Made by a program: the position numbers and the translations under genes. Below the pieces are notes generated by a model. It worked only from the letters and a program-made list of their open reading frames with translations. It was not told the DNA's origin and searched no databases. A DNA stretch of 12,193 nt. Origin: Planctomycetota bacterium. Its GTDB lineage: Bacteria; Planctomycetota; UBA1135; GCA-002686595. The stretch spans positions 1-12,193 of the forward strand of contig SCVU01000042.1 in NCBI GenBank assembly GCA_004296785.1. The letters are read 5' to 3'. This document shows positions 1 through 6,095 of the stretch, piece after piece (position 1 is the stretch's first letter; each line of letters starts with the position of its first letter).

Positions 1-815
1 TCGGTCCGGTCTGGGAGGCGAACCACGTGTGGTTCGTGTTCGTGCTCGTGCTGCTGTTCTCGGCGTTCCCCGGCGCCTTCGCGGCGATCGCGACGGGCCT
101 GTTCGGCGCGCTGACCTGCTACGCGATCGGCATCGTGCTGCGCGGCGCCGCGTTCACGTTCCGCCACTACGACCTCGATCGCGCGCGCGCGCGCCGCTGG
201 GGCGGGTTGTTCTCGGCCGCCAGTGTCGCGTGCCCGTTCTTGCTCGGGCTGATGGGCGCGCTGCTGCTGCGCGACCGACCGCTCGAGGACGCGCAGCTCG
301 CGGCGTTCCCGATCGCGAGTGGGCTGTTCGTCGTCGCGCTGTGCGCGCTGCTCGCGGCGGTGTTCCTTGCGTACGCGGCGAGCGAGGCGGCGCTCGCCGA
401 CGCGTTCCGCGCGCGCGCGAGCGCGGCGCTCGTCGCGGCCGGCGTGCTGTCGGTCGTCTCGCTCGCGCTCGCGCGCAGCGAGGCGCCGCGGCTCGTGCTG
501 AGCTGGCAGCGCCCGTGGCTCGCGAGCGCGATCGCCGCGGCGCCGCTGTGCGGCTTCGCGGCGCTGGCGGCGCTGCGCGCGCGGCGCTACGGCCTCGCGC
601 GGATGCTCGCGTGCGCGCTCGCGACCGCCGTCGTCGTCGCCTGGGGCCTCGCGCTCGACGACCGCATCGCGCCGCCGGACTACGTGCTCGAGCGCGCGCG
701 CGCGCCGGAGCCGGTGCTGCGCTTCCTCGTCGGCGCCTCGATCGTCGGCTTCGCGGTCCTCGTGCCGTCGCTGGCGCTGCTGTTCCGCGTGTTCCGCGTG
801 TTCCGGCGGCGCTGA
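1..815 (+). CDS. cydB: Cytochrome bd ubiquinol oxidase subunit II (CydB), 5'-truncated
   Basis: Partial gene, open from the left edge (first whole codon at base 3), 270 residues visible. CydB is the membrane subunit of the bd-type quinol oxidase that, with CydA, reduces O2 to water at the inner membrane. The visible N-terminus is the family hallmark GPVWEANHVW, which normally lies about 50 residues into CydB, so roughly the first helix is missing. LRGAAFTFRHYD follows at the end of the second visible helix, and APPDYVLERA precedes the last helix, both as in the family. About seven to eight hydrophobic helices can be counted. The WEANHVW form is closer to the cyanide-insensitive-type oxidases than to E. 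coli CydB (WDGNEVW), from memory. cydA is expected just upstream, outside the window. The protein ends in a short VFRVFRRR tail encoded by a 9-bp tandem repeat, and this 3' end overlaps the convergent gene on the other strand by 136 bases. Confidence 0.93.
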   Translation, partial: GPVWEANHVWFVFVLVLLFSAFPGAFAAIATGLFGALTCYAIGIVLRGAAFTFRHYDLDRARARRWGGLFSAASVACPFLLGLMGALLLRDRPLEDAQLAAFPIASGLFVVALCALLAAVFLAYAASEAALADAFRARASAALVAAGVLSVVSLALARSEAPRLVLSWQRPWLASAIAAAPLCGFAALAALRARRYGLARMLACALATAVVVAWGLALDDRIAPPDYVLERARAPEPVLRFLVGASIVGFAVLVPSLALLFRVFRVFRRR

Positions 816-1156
816 TCGGGCCGACCGCTCGCCGCGCCGCGATCGGCGACGATCAGTGCGCGCGACGCGGCGAACACGCCGCGCAGGAGGTGCGAGAGTT
901 CGCGGCGCGCGAAGCCCGGCGGCGCGAAGGACACGGCGCGGCGCAGCATCGCCCGCTCGCGCGCCGGATCCTCCGCGCCGAGCGCGCGCAGCGCCTTGGC
1001 GCGGCCGATCTCGAGCGCGAGCCGCGCGCGCTGCTGGAGCAATTCGACGAGCTCGGCGTTGAGCTCGTCCATCTGCCGGCGCAGGCGCGCGATCTCGGCG
1101 CCGAGCTTGGGCTGCGCCGTGCGCGGCGGGGGCGTGCGCGACCGGGGCTTCGGCAT
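680..1156 (-). CDS. AroQ-type chorismate mutase with overlapping C-terminal tail
   Basis: 158 residues. Residues 21-105 match the all-helical AroQ fold, which turns chorismate into prephenate for Phe/Tyr synthesis in the cytoplasm. Aligned by eye to the E. coli P-protein mutase domain, the active-site residues are present: R26 (Arg11), R43 (Arg28), K54 in EIGRAK (Lys39), D63 (Asp48), R66 (Arg51), E67 (Glu52) and S98 (Ser84). The position of Gln88 is Ile102, so full activity is not certain. Residues 1-20 are a basic, Pro-rich leader. Residues 106-158 are Arg/Ser/Thr-rich, look like no domain, and mostly lie antisense to the cydB 3' end, so they are probably tolerated read-through. I chose ATG at 1156; an in-frame TTG at 1192 would run into the divergent U32 gene. 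No clear Shine-Dalgarno is seen. No prephenate dehydratase or dehydrogenase domain is fused, so it is a free-standing mutase. Confidence 0.82.
   Translation of the reverse strand: MPKPRSRTPPPRTAQPKLGAEIARLRRQMDELNAELVELLQQRARLALEIGRAKALRALGAEDPARERAMLRRAVSFAPPGFARRELSHLLRGVFAASRALIVADRGAASGRPDQRRRNTRNTRNSSASDGTRTAKPTIEAPTRKRSTGSGARARSST
782..805. repeat. 9-bp tandem repeat at the cydB 3' end
   Basis: About 2.7 copies of GTTCCGCGT, encoding VFRVFR at the C-terminus of CydB. On the opposite strand the same bases encode the NTRNTRN stretch of the chorismate mutase tail. It is short and could be chance in GC-rich DNA, but it marks where the two convergent genes overlap. Confidence 0.6.
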
Positions 1157-1182
1157 GCGCGACTCATGGTACCGTGCCCCGG

Positions 1183-3747
1183 ATGAGCTCAAGCCCTCCG
1201 GACGCGCACCGCCCCGAGCTGCTCGCGCCGGCGGGCGATTCCGCCGCGCTCGCGGCGGCGCTGCAAGCCGGCGCCGACGCCGTGTACTTCGGACTCGCCG
1301 AGGGCTTCAACGCGCGCGCGCGCGCCGGCAACTTCTCGCTCGCGAACCTTGCGGCGACGACCGCGCGCATCCACCGCGCCGGCGCGCGCGCGTACCTCGC
1401 GCTGAACACGCTCGTGTTCGAGAGCGAGCTCGCGTTCGTCGAACGGCTCGTGCGCGCGGCCGCCGCGTCCGGCGTCGACGCGCTGATCGTGCAGGATCCG
1501 GCGGTCGCGCTGCTCGCGCGCGGGCTGTGCCCCGAACTCGAAGTGCACGCGAGCACGCAGATGACGATCTCGAGCCCCGAAGCCGCGCGCTTCGCCGAGA
1601 GCCTCGGCGTCACGCGCGCCGTCGTCCCGCGCGAGCTCTCGGTCGACGAGATCCGCGCGTTCCGCGCCGGCACGCGGCTCGAGCTCGAGGTCTTCGTGCA
1701 CGGCGCGCTGTGCGTCGCGTGGTCCGGGCAGTGCCTGTCCTCGGCGGTGTGGAGCGGCCGCTCGGCGAATCGCGGCGAATGCGCGCAGTCGTGCCGGATG
1801 CCGTACGACCTGCTGGTCGACGGCGAGCGGCGCGAGCTCGGCGACGTGAAGTACCTGCTGTCGCCGAAGGATCTCGCCGGACTGCCGATCGTGCGCGACC
1901 TCGCCGCGATCGGCGTGCACGGCCTGAAGATCGAGGGGCGCCAGAAGAACGCGCAGTACGTGCTGACGGCGACCGGCGCATACCGCCACTGGCTCGACGG
2001 GCTCGAGCGCGACGCGTGCGATCCCGAGCGCGCGCGCGCGGACCTGCTGCGCGCGAGCCTCTCGTACACGCGCGGCTTCTCGCCGGGATTCCTCGGCGGC
2101 TCCGATCACCAGCACCTCGTCGACGGGCGCTTTCCCAAGCACCGCGGCGTGCTCGTCGGCACGGTCGTGCGCGTCGGGCCCGGCTGGGTCGAGGTCGAGC
2201 GCGCGGATCCGGCGCAGCGCGATCCGCACGTCGCGCCGCTCGCGCTGCGCGCCGGGCTCGGCGTCGTGTTCGACGCCGGCGATCCGGAGGACAAGGGCGA
2301 GCCGGGCGGCCCGCTGTTCGGCGTCGACGAGTCGCGCGGCGCGCTGCGGCTGCGCTTCGGCACGCCGGGTCCGGATCTCGCGCGCGTCGCGCCGGGACAG
2401 CGCGTCTGGGTCACCGGCGATCCGGTGCTCGCGAACGAAGCGAACGACGCGGTCGGCGCGCTCGAGCCCGACGGGCGCAATCCGCTGCGCCTCGAAGTGA
2501 CCGGCGCGGTCGGCGCAGCGCTCGTCGTGCGCGCGAGCGGGCTGCGCGGCGTCGCGCGCCACGTGCGCGCGAGCGCGAGCTCGGCGCTCGCGCTGCAGAC
2601 GGCGAGCGGACGCGGTCTCGACGACGCGCTGCTCGCGGACAAGCTCGCTGCGTTCGGCGGCACTCCGTTCGCGCTGGGCGAGCTCGACCGCAGCGGACTG
2701 GCGGCGGGCCTGCACCTGCCGGTCTCGGAGCTCAAGTCGATGCGCCGCGCGCTCGTCGCCGAACTCGTGCCGCAGCTCGAGCGCGGGCCGCTGCGCAGCG
2801 TGCGCGAACTCCCGCCGCGCGCGCGTGTCGCACGCGGCTCGCCGGCCGCGCAGCCGACGCCCTCTGCGCACCCGATGCTCGCTGCGCAATCGACGCTCGT
2901 CGCGCAACCGACGCTCGTCGCGCTGTGCCGCACCGATGCGCAGCTCGAGGCCGCGATCGAAGCCGGGCTCGGCGAAGTCGAGCTCGACTGGATGGAGCTC
3001 GTCGGCCTGGGCCGCGCCGTCGCGCGCGCGCGCGAAGCCGGCCTGCGCGCCGTGCTGGCGACGCTGCGCGTGCACAAGCCCGGCGAGGAGAACTACGAAC
3101 AGCGACTGGCAGCGCTCGCGCCCGCCGCGATCCTCGCGCGACACTGGGCAGCGCTCGAGCACTTCCGCGCCGTGCGCGGCGTCGAGCTGCACGGCGACTT
3201 CTCGCTCAACGTGTCGAACTCGATCACCGCCGACGAGCTGTTCGCGCGCGGCTTCGCGACGCTGACGCCGGCGCACGATCTCGACCGCGAGCGGCTGCTC
3301 GCGCTGCTCGACGCGTCGGACCCGACGCGCTTCACGATCGTGCTGCAACACCGGATGCCGACGTTCCACACCGAGCACTGCGTGTACGCGCACCTGCTCT
3401 CGAACGGCCGCGACCATCGCACGTGCGGGCGTCCGTGCGACAGCCACGCGCTCGCGCTGCGCGACGTCGAGGGGCGCGCGCTCGAGGTGATCGTCGACGC
3501 CGGTTGTCGCAACACGGTGTTCGACGCGACCGTGCAGTCGGCGGCGGCCGCGGTGCCGGAGCTGCTCGCGCGCGGCGTGCGGCGCTTCCGCGTCGAGTTC
3601 GTGCGCGAGTCGCGCGCACAGGCCGCGGGCGCGCTGCGCGCGTACGGCGAACTGCTCGCCGGCGCGTGCACGCCCGAGCACGCGCTGGCCGCGGCGCGCG
3701 CGCACGGCCGCGTCGGCGTGGCCGAGCAGATGGCCGTGATGCGCTAG
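1183..3747 (+). CDS. Large U32-family protein (RlhA/YdcP-like, two-domain)
   Basis: 854 residues. It opens with the U32 start PELLAPAGD (11-19), then AGADAVYFG (29-37), NTLVFESEL (75-83), and the family signature EVFVHGALCVAWSGQC (169-184), then RSANRGECAQSCRMPYDL. C177, C184, C200 and C204 are candidate [4Fe-4S] ligands. Despite the 'peptidase' name, characterised members (RlhA, TrhP, UbiU/UbiV) are Fe-S enzymes using prephenate or O2 to hydroxylate RNA or ubiquinone precursors. RlhA makes 5-hydroxycytidine in 23S rRNA. A middle region (about 320-540) fits the DUF3656 position. A linker of hexapeptide repeats (556-579) leads to a second half (580-850) with a second Cys cluster: C733, C748, C752 and C775. 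E. coli RlhA is about 650 residues, so this is a long form. ATG 1183 is preferred because PELLAPAGD follows directly; GTG 1174 is possible. The prephenate link to the divergent chorismate mutase is suggestive but unproven. Confidence 0.88.
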   Translation: MSSSPPDAHRPELLAPAGDSAALAAALQAGADAVYFGLAEGFNARARAGNFSLANLAATTARIHRAGARAYLALNTLVFESELAFVERLVRAAAASGVDALIVQDPAVALLARGLCPELEVHASTQMTISSPEAARFAESLGVTRAVVPRELSVDEIRAFRAGTRLELEVFVHGALCVAWSGQCLSSAVWSGRSANRGECAQSCRMPYDLLVDGERRELGDVKYLLSPKDLAGLPIVRDLAAIGVHGLKIEGRQKNAQYVLTATGAYRHWLDGLERDACDPERARADLLRASLSYTRGFSPGFLGGSDHQHLVDGRFPKHRGVLVGTVVRVGPGWVEVERADPAQRDPHVAPLALRAGLGVVFDAGDPEDKGEPGGPLFGVDESRGALRLRFGTPGPDLARVAPGQRVWVTGDPVLANEANDAVGALEPDGRNPLRLEVTGAVGAALVVRASGLRGVARHVRASASSALALQTASGRGLDDALLADKLAAFGGTPFALGELDRSGLAAGLHLPVSELKSMRRALVAELVPQLERGPLRSVRELPPRARVARGSPAAQPTPSAHPMLAAQSTLVAQPTLVALCRTDAQLEAAIEAGLGEVELDWMELVGLGRAVARAREAGLRAVLATLRVHKPGEENYEQRLAALAPAAILARHWAALEHFRAVRGVELHGDFSLNVSNSITADELFARGFATLTPAHDLDRERLLALLDASDPTRFTIVLQHRMPTFHTEHCVYAHLLSNGRDHRTCGRPCDSHALALRDVEGRALEVIVDAGCRNTVFDATVQSAAAAVPELLARGVRRFRVEFVRESRAQAAGALRAYGELLAGACTPEHALAAARAHGRVGVAEQMAVMR
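2848..2919 (+). repeat. Four 18-bp tandem units in the U32 gene linker
   Basis: Units at 2848-2865, 2866-2883, 2884-2901 and 2902-2919 all begin GCGCA, and the last two differ at one base. They encode four hexapeptides, AQPTPS, AHPMLA, AQSTLV and AQPTLV, in the linker between the two halves of the U32 protein. The unit length keeps frame, so copy number could vary without breaking the protein. Confidence 0.85.
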
Positions 3748-3753
3748 CGTCGA

Positions 3754-3791
3754 CGCGTACGGTGCCTGGATCAGTTTTGTTGCATTCCCGC
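3754..3791 (+). repeat. Left inverted repeat of the RAYT element
   Basis: 38 bp, reading CGCGTACGGTGCCTGGATCA and then GTTTTGTTGCATTCCCGC. It equals the reverse complement of 4957-4994 except for one base (C in GTTGCATTC here, G in the other copy). A GGTGCCTGGATCAG core next to a T-run resembles ends I associate with RAYT elements, from memory only. Confidence 0.95.
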
Positions 3792-3873
3792 TCGCGGCGG
3801 CGCCGGTCGGCGCAAGAACTCATGCATTGACGTGTCACCACCGCGCCGCGGCTGCATCTACACCTCGGACACC

Positions 3874-4977
3874 ATGCCGAGAACGCCGCGCCGAGACTCC
3901 CCTGGTGCATGGCACCACGTGATGAACCGCGGTATCGCGCGGCGCACGGTTTTCGAGAGTTCGCGCGACGTTCGATACCTGCTCGCGTGCCTCGCGCGCG
4001 AAGTTCGCGCCGGACACATCGAACTCCATGCGTTCGCCGTCATGACGACGCACTTCCACTTACTCGTTCGAAGTAGGGACGGTGCGCTGTCGCAGGTGAT
4101 GCAGCGCGCGACGAACGACTACGTGCGCTGGTTCAATCGACGGCGCGAGCGAGATGGTCCGCTCTTTCGCGGTCGCTTTCGCTCGTACCGCGTGGACTCG
4201 TTCGAGTATCGCCGGAGCCTCGTCGAGTACATCGACAGCAATCCGGTAACCGCGGGGCTTGCGGCTGCGCCTGAGCTCTACCGGCACTGCAGTGCCTGGC
4301 ACTACGCCCGCAAGGACGGCCCGGCATGGCTGGAACGAGAGTGGGTGGAGGCGCGGGTTCGCGCAGCCACCGGTGGCGGCGAGTACGAGCCCGGTGCGTA
4401 CGGAGACGCGTTCGATAGCACCGCGAGCGCACCGCTCGCGCACATCGTTGAACGCAGAATCGAGCTCAACTCGCGTGCACCGGATCCGCTCGACGATCTG
4501 CTCGGCAGCGCGCCCGACCGCGTCGTGGATTGGATGAAACGGAAGGCGGACCTCGCGGATGGCGTCGGTGTCGCAGTCCCAGTCTGTGATGCCGGGGTCG
4601 TCAGCTCCCTGGTCGAACTCGCGCGCCGCGAACGAGGCGCCTGGAACCTGCAGGTCGCACGAAAGGCGGCGTGCGCATGGCGTTCGCTTCACGTCGCTCT
4701 CCTTCGCGAGCTGTGCGGGAGTTCATGGCAAGAGGTGGCATTGCGAACCGGATTGGATATCCAAACGGCAATCCGGGCGCATCGGAACCATGTGCGTGCC
4801 CTTGTGGCGGTTCCGGATTACGCGGATGCGATCAATCGCATCGGGGTCGCAGCACTGTCACGCTGCTTTACAGATCGGGGCCGGGGAGCCGCGGCCCGCC
4901 GACTCGGGCGAATCGGATCCGCGCGCGACGACGGTTCGATGCGGATCGAGGCCGGTGCGGGAATCCAACAAAACTGA
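3874..4977 (+). CDS. REP-associated tyrosine transposase (Y1/IS200-like)
   Basis: 367 residues. The opening PRTPRRDSPGAWHHVMNRG is the typical RAYT start. The HUH motif is H60-F61-H62 in MTTHFHLLV, and Y83 in NDYVRWFNRR is the likely nucleophile that attacks single-stranded DNA. GPLFRGRFRS (95-104) and YIDSNPVTAGLA (119-130) are further family blocks. The C-terminal third (about 245-310) contains SWQEVALRTGLDIQTA, which reads as a helix-turn-helix and is not found in the 150-residue IS200 TnpA. The enzyme class cuts and rejoins single-stranded DNA at hairpins. I chose ATG 3874 because it fits the family start; GTG 3832 is in frame but adds an atypical leader. The last seven codons run into the right inverted repeat. 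No frameshift or internal stop is seen, so it may be active. Codon use is less GC-biased than in the neighbours, which suggests transfer. Confidence 0.92.
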   Translation: MPRTPRRDSPGAWHHVMNRGIARRTVFESSRDVRYLLACLAREVRAGHIELHAFAVMTTHFHLLVRSRDGALSQVMQRATNDYVRWFNRRRERDGPLFRGRFRSYRVDSFEYRRSLVEYIDSNPVTAGLAAAPELYRHCSAWHYARKDGPAWLEREWVEARVRAATGGGEYEPGAYGDAFDSTASAPLAHIVERRIELNSRAPDPLDDLLGSAPDRVVDWMKRKADLADGVGVAVPVCDAGVVSSLVELARRERGAWNLQVARKAACAWRSLHVALLRELCGSSWQEVALRTGLDIQTAIRAHRNHVRALVAVPDYADAINRIGVAALSRCFTDRGRGAAARRLGRIGSARDDGSMRIEAGAGIQQN

Positions 4978-4994
4978 TCCAGGCACCGTACGCG
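4957..4994 (-). repeat. Right inverted repeat of the RAYT element
   Basis: 38 bp, the inverted partner of 3754-3791 with one mismatch. It overlaps the last seven codons and stop codon of the transposase and ends 2 bases before the stop codon of the ridA-like gene. Confidence 0.95.
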
Positions 4995-4996
4995 CG

Positions 4997-5488
4997 TCAG
5001 CGCGCAGGCACGACCGCGATGCAGTCGATCTCGACGAGTGCGCCCTTCGGCAGGCTTGCGACGCCGACGGTCGCGCGCGCCGGCGGCTCGGATGGGAAGA
5101 ACTTCGCGTAGACCTCGTTGACCGCGGCGAAATCCCCCATGTCCGACAGGTAGATCGTGCACTTGAGCGCGTGCTGGCAGCCGCTGCCCGCCGCCTCGAG
5201 CACCGCCTGCAGGTTCTTGAGCACTCGCTCGGTCTGCGCCTTCACGTCGCCCTTCGTGAGTTGGCCGGTCTTCGGATCGAGCGCGATCTGGCCCGAGCAG
5301 TAGACGAGGCCGCCGTGCACGACGGCCTGGCTGTACGGGCCGATCGCGGACGGGGCTTGGGTGGTGGCGACGAGCTTGCGCGAAGTCATGGAGGAATCGG
5401 AGGCGACGAGGTGGCAGGAGGAGAGCGTGAGCGCCGCGCCGAGCAGGAGGGCGAGCGCGGTGATATGACGCGGCCGGAGCCCGCTCAT
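4997..5488 (-). CDS. RidA-family protein with predicted lipoprotein signal
   Basis: 163 residues. Residues 34-163 are a complete RidA (E. coli 128 residues): IGPYSQA (49-55), CSGQIALDPKTG (64-75), R138 in PARATVGVASLP (the Arg105 that binds the substrate carboxylate) and E153 in VEIDCIAV (Glu120). RidA normally hydrolyses reactive enamines and imines such as 2-aminoacrylate, made by PLP enzymes, to ketoacids in the cytosol. Here ATG 5488 overlaps the coaD stop as ATGA, has GGAG four bases upstream, and adds a leader: basic start (R5, R7), hydrophobic ALALLLGAALTL, then a lipobox LSSC with C25. In the leader 30 of 33 codons end in G or C, as expected for translated sequence here. The alternative is ATG 5389 (M34), giving a standard 130-residue cytosolic RidA, but it has no Shine-Dalgarno and would leave a 95-base gap. 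I favour the long form; localisation is inferred. Confidence 0.85.
   Translation of the reverse strand: MSGLRPRHITALALLLGAALTLSSCHLVASDSSMTSRKLVATTQAPSAIGPYSQAVVHGGLVYCSGQIALDPKTGQLTKGDVKAQTERVLKNLQAVLEAAGSGCQHALKCTIYLSDMGDFAAVNEVYAKFFPSEPPARATVGVASLPKGALVEIDCIAVVPAR
5485..5488 (-). other. ATGA stop/start overlap, coaD to ridA
   Basis: The TGA of coaD (5487-5485) and the ATG of the lipoprotein-form ridA (5488-5486) share bases, the classic arrangement for translational coupling by reinitiation. It is the main positional argument for the longer RidA start. Confidence 0.75.
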
Positions 5489-6003
5489 GACGCTCCGCGC
5501 GGCGCGGCGCCGGCCGCGAAGCGCGCGGCGAGGAACTCTTGGACTTCGCGCGGCACGAACGGCCGCACGTCGCCGCGCAGCGCTGCGATCTGCCGCACGA
5601 GCGTGCTCGAGATGTGCGCGAACGCCGGGTCGGGCGGCAGGAGCACCGTGTCGATGCCCGCGTGCATCGCGCGGTTCATCTGCGCCATCTGGACCTCGTA
5701 GTCGAAGTCGGTGCCGCTGCGCACGCCGCGCACGATGACGTTGCAGCCGAGCTCGCGGCAGCCGTCGACGACGAGACCGGCCAGCGGAACGACCGCGGTG
5801 CCCGGCAGGCCGGCCGCGATGCGCCGCCACAGCTCGAGCCGCTCGTCGAGCGTGCACAGCGCGTTCTTGTCGGGGTGGCGCGCCAGCGCGACCGTCACCC
5901 GCCCGAACTGCGCGAGCGCGCGGCGCACGAGATCGACGTGGCCGAGCGTCGGCGGGTCGAACGTGCCGGGGAACAGTGCGTGAGAGGTCGACGGGCGCGA
6001 CAT
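5485..6003 (-). CDS. coaD: Phosphopantetheine adenylyltransferase
   Basis: 172 residues, close to the usual 160 or so. CoaD joins ATP and 4'-phosphopantetheine to give dephospho-CoA and pyrophosphate, the fourth step of CoA synthesis in the cytoplasm. The nucleotidyltransferase motifs are intact: PGTFDPPTLGH (12-22) with the T-x-G-H motif at 19-22, VRGVRSGTDFDYE (91-103), and ISSTLVRQ (131-138), the ISS-x-x-R block. M106 and M109 lie in a QMAQMNR segment as in other CoaD. ATG 6003 puts the first beta strand (HALFPGTFDP) at the normal place; upstream codons in the same frame are low-complexity Gly runs. It is the first gene of a two-gene unit with ridA (4-base overlap) and is divergent from comEC, with 92 bases between the starts. 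Confidence 0.95.
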   Translation of the reverse strand: MSRPSTSHALFPGTFDPPTLGHVDLVRRALAQFGRVTVALARHPDKNALCTLDERLELWRRIAAGLPGTAVVPLAGLVVDGCRELGCNVIVRGVRSGTDFDYEVQMAQMNRAMHAGIDTVLLPPDPAFAHISSTLVRQIAALRGDVRPFVPREVQEFLAARFAAGAAPRGAS

Positions 6004-6095
6004 GCGGGACGCGGCAGAATAGCGGTTCGCGGCGAAAGCCGAAAACTCACCGCCTCCCCCGCCACCGCCGGCGCGCCCGCGCATCCAGGGGAACG
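6004..6095. promoter_or_regulatory. Divergent coaD/comEC intergenic region
   Basis: 92 bases between the two starts, the only non-element intergenic stretch long enough for two promoters. I see no convincing -35/-10 pair in it. AGGGGA at 6087-6092, just before ATG 6096, is a good Shine-Dalgarno for comEC and decides its start. Confidence 0.5.

Larger units (their letters stand above)
3754..4994 (+). mobile_element. Inverted-repeat-bounded RAYT element
   Basis: A 1,241-bp unit with 38-bp inverted ends that match at 37 of 38 positions and one transposase gene filling most of the inside. It lies 6 bases after the U32 stop and 2 bases before the ridA stop (genes converging), so it disrupts neither. 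Base composition differs from the neighbours: two 60-base lines inside (4021-4080, 4741-4800) count 55% and 58% GC, against 65% at 3481-3540 and 83% at 7501-7560. Weak hairpins lie inside each end (GCGCC-GGTC-GGCGC at 3800-3813; GGGCCG/CGGCCC at 4878-4897), but such stems are common in GC-rich DNA. Y1 transposases normally recognise subterminal hairpins rather than long terminal inverted repeats, so the ends may be REP/TIR-like units mobilised by this protein. Confidence 0.85.

Noticed and set aside
1310..1327. Alternating GC runs (also near 180-195 and elsewhere) that could form Z-DNA
   Set aside because: They arise from Ala/Arg codons ending in G or C and occur throughout the window, so there is no specific signal.
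1189..3705. A long open frame on the minus strand across the U32 gene (838 codons)
   Set aside because: It is an antisense shadow: stop codons are rare at this GC content, the translation is Arg/Ala/Glu-rich low complexity, and the plus-strand U32 motifs explain the region.
3747..3756. Perfect 10-bp palindrome GCGTCGACGC after the U32 stop, considered as a terminator
   Set aside because: No loop and no following T-run; it is too short for a terminator and has no partner at the other element end.
996..3830. A 944-codon plus-strand open frame overlapping the U32 gene in another frame
   Set aside because: Arg-dominated translation typical of a frame shadow in GC-rich coding DNA.
3829..3838. 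TGAC-GT-GTCA inverted repeat upstream of the transposase, considered as an operator
   Set aside because: Four-base arms are too short to support a regulator site, and it lies in an ordinary leader.
3874..4977. Idea that the transposase gene is a domesticated single-copy RAYT with a regulatory role only
   Set aside because: The near-perfect inverted ends and different base composition argue for a recent mobile unit; copy number cannot be judged from one window.
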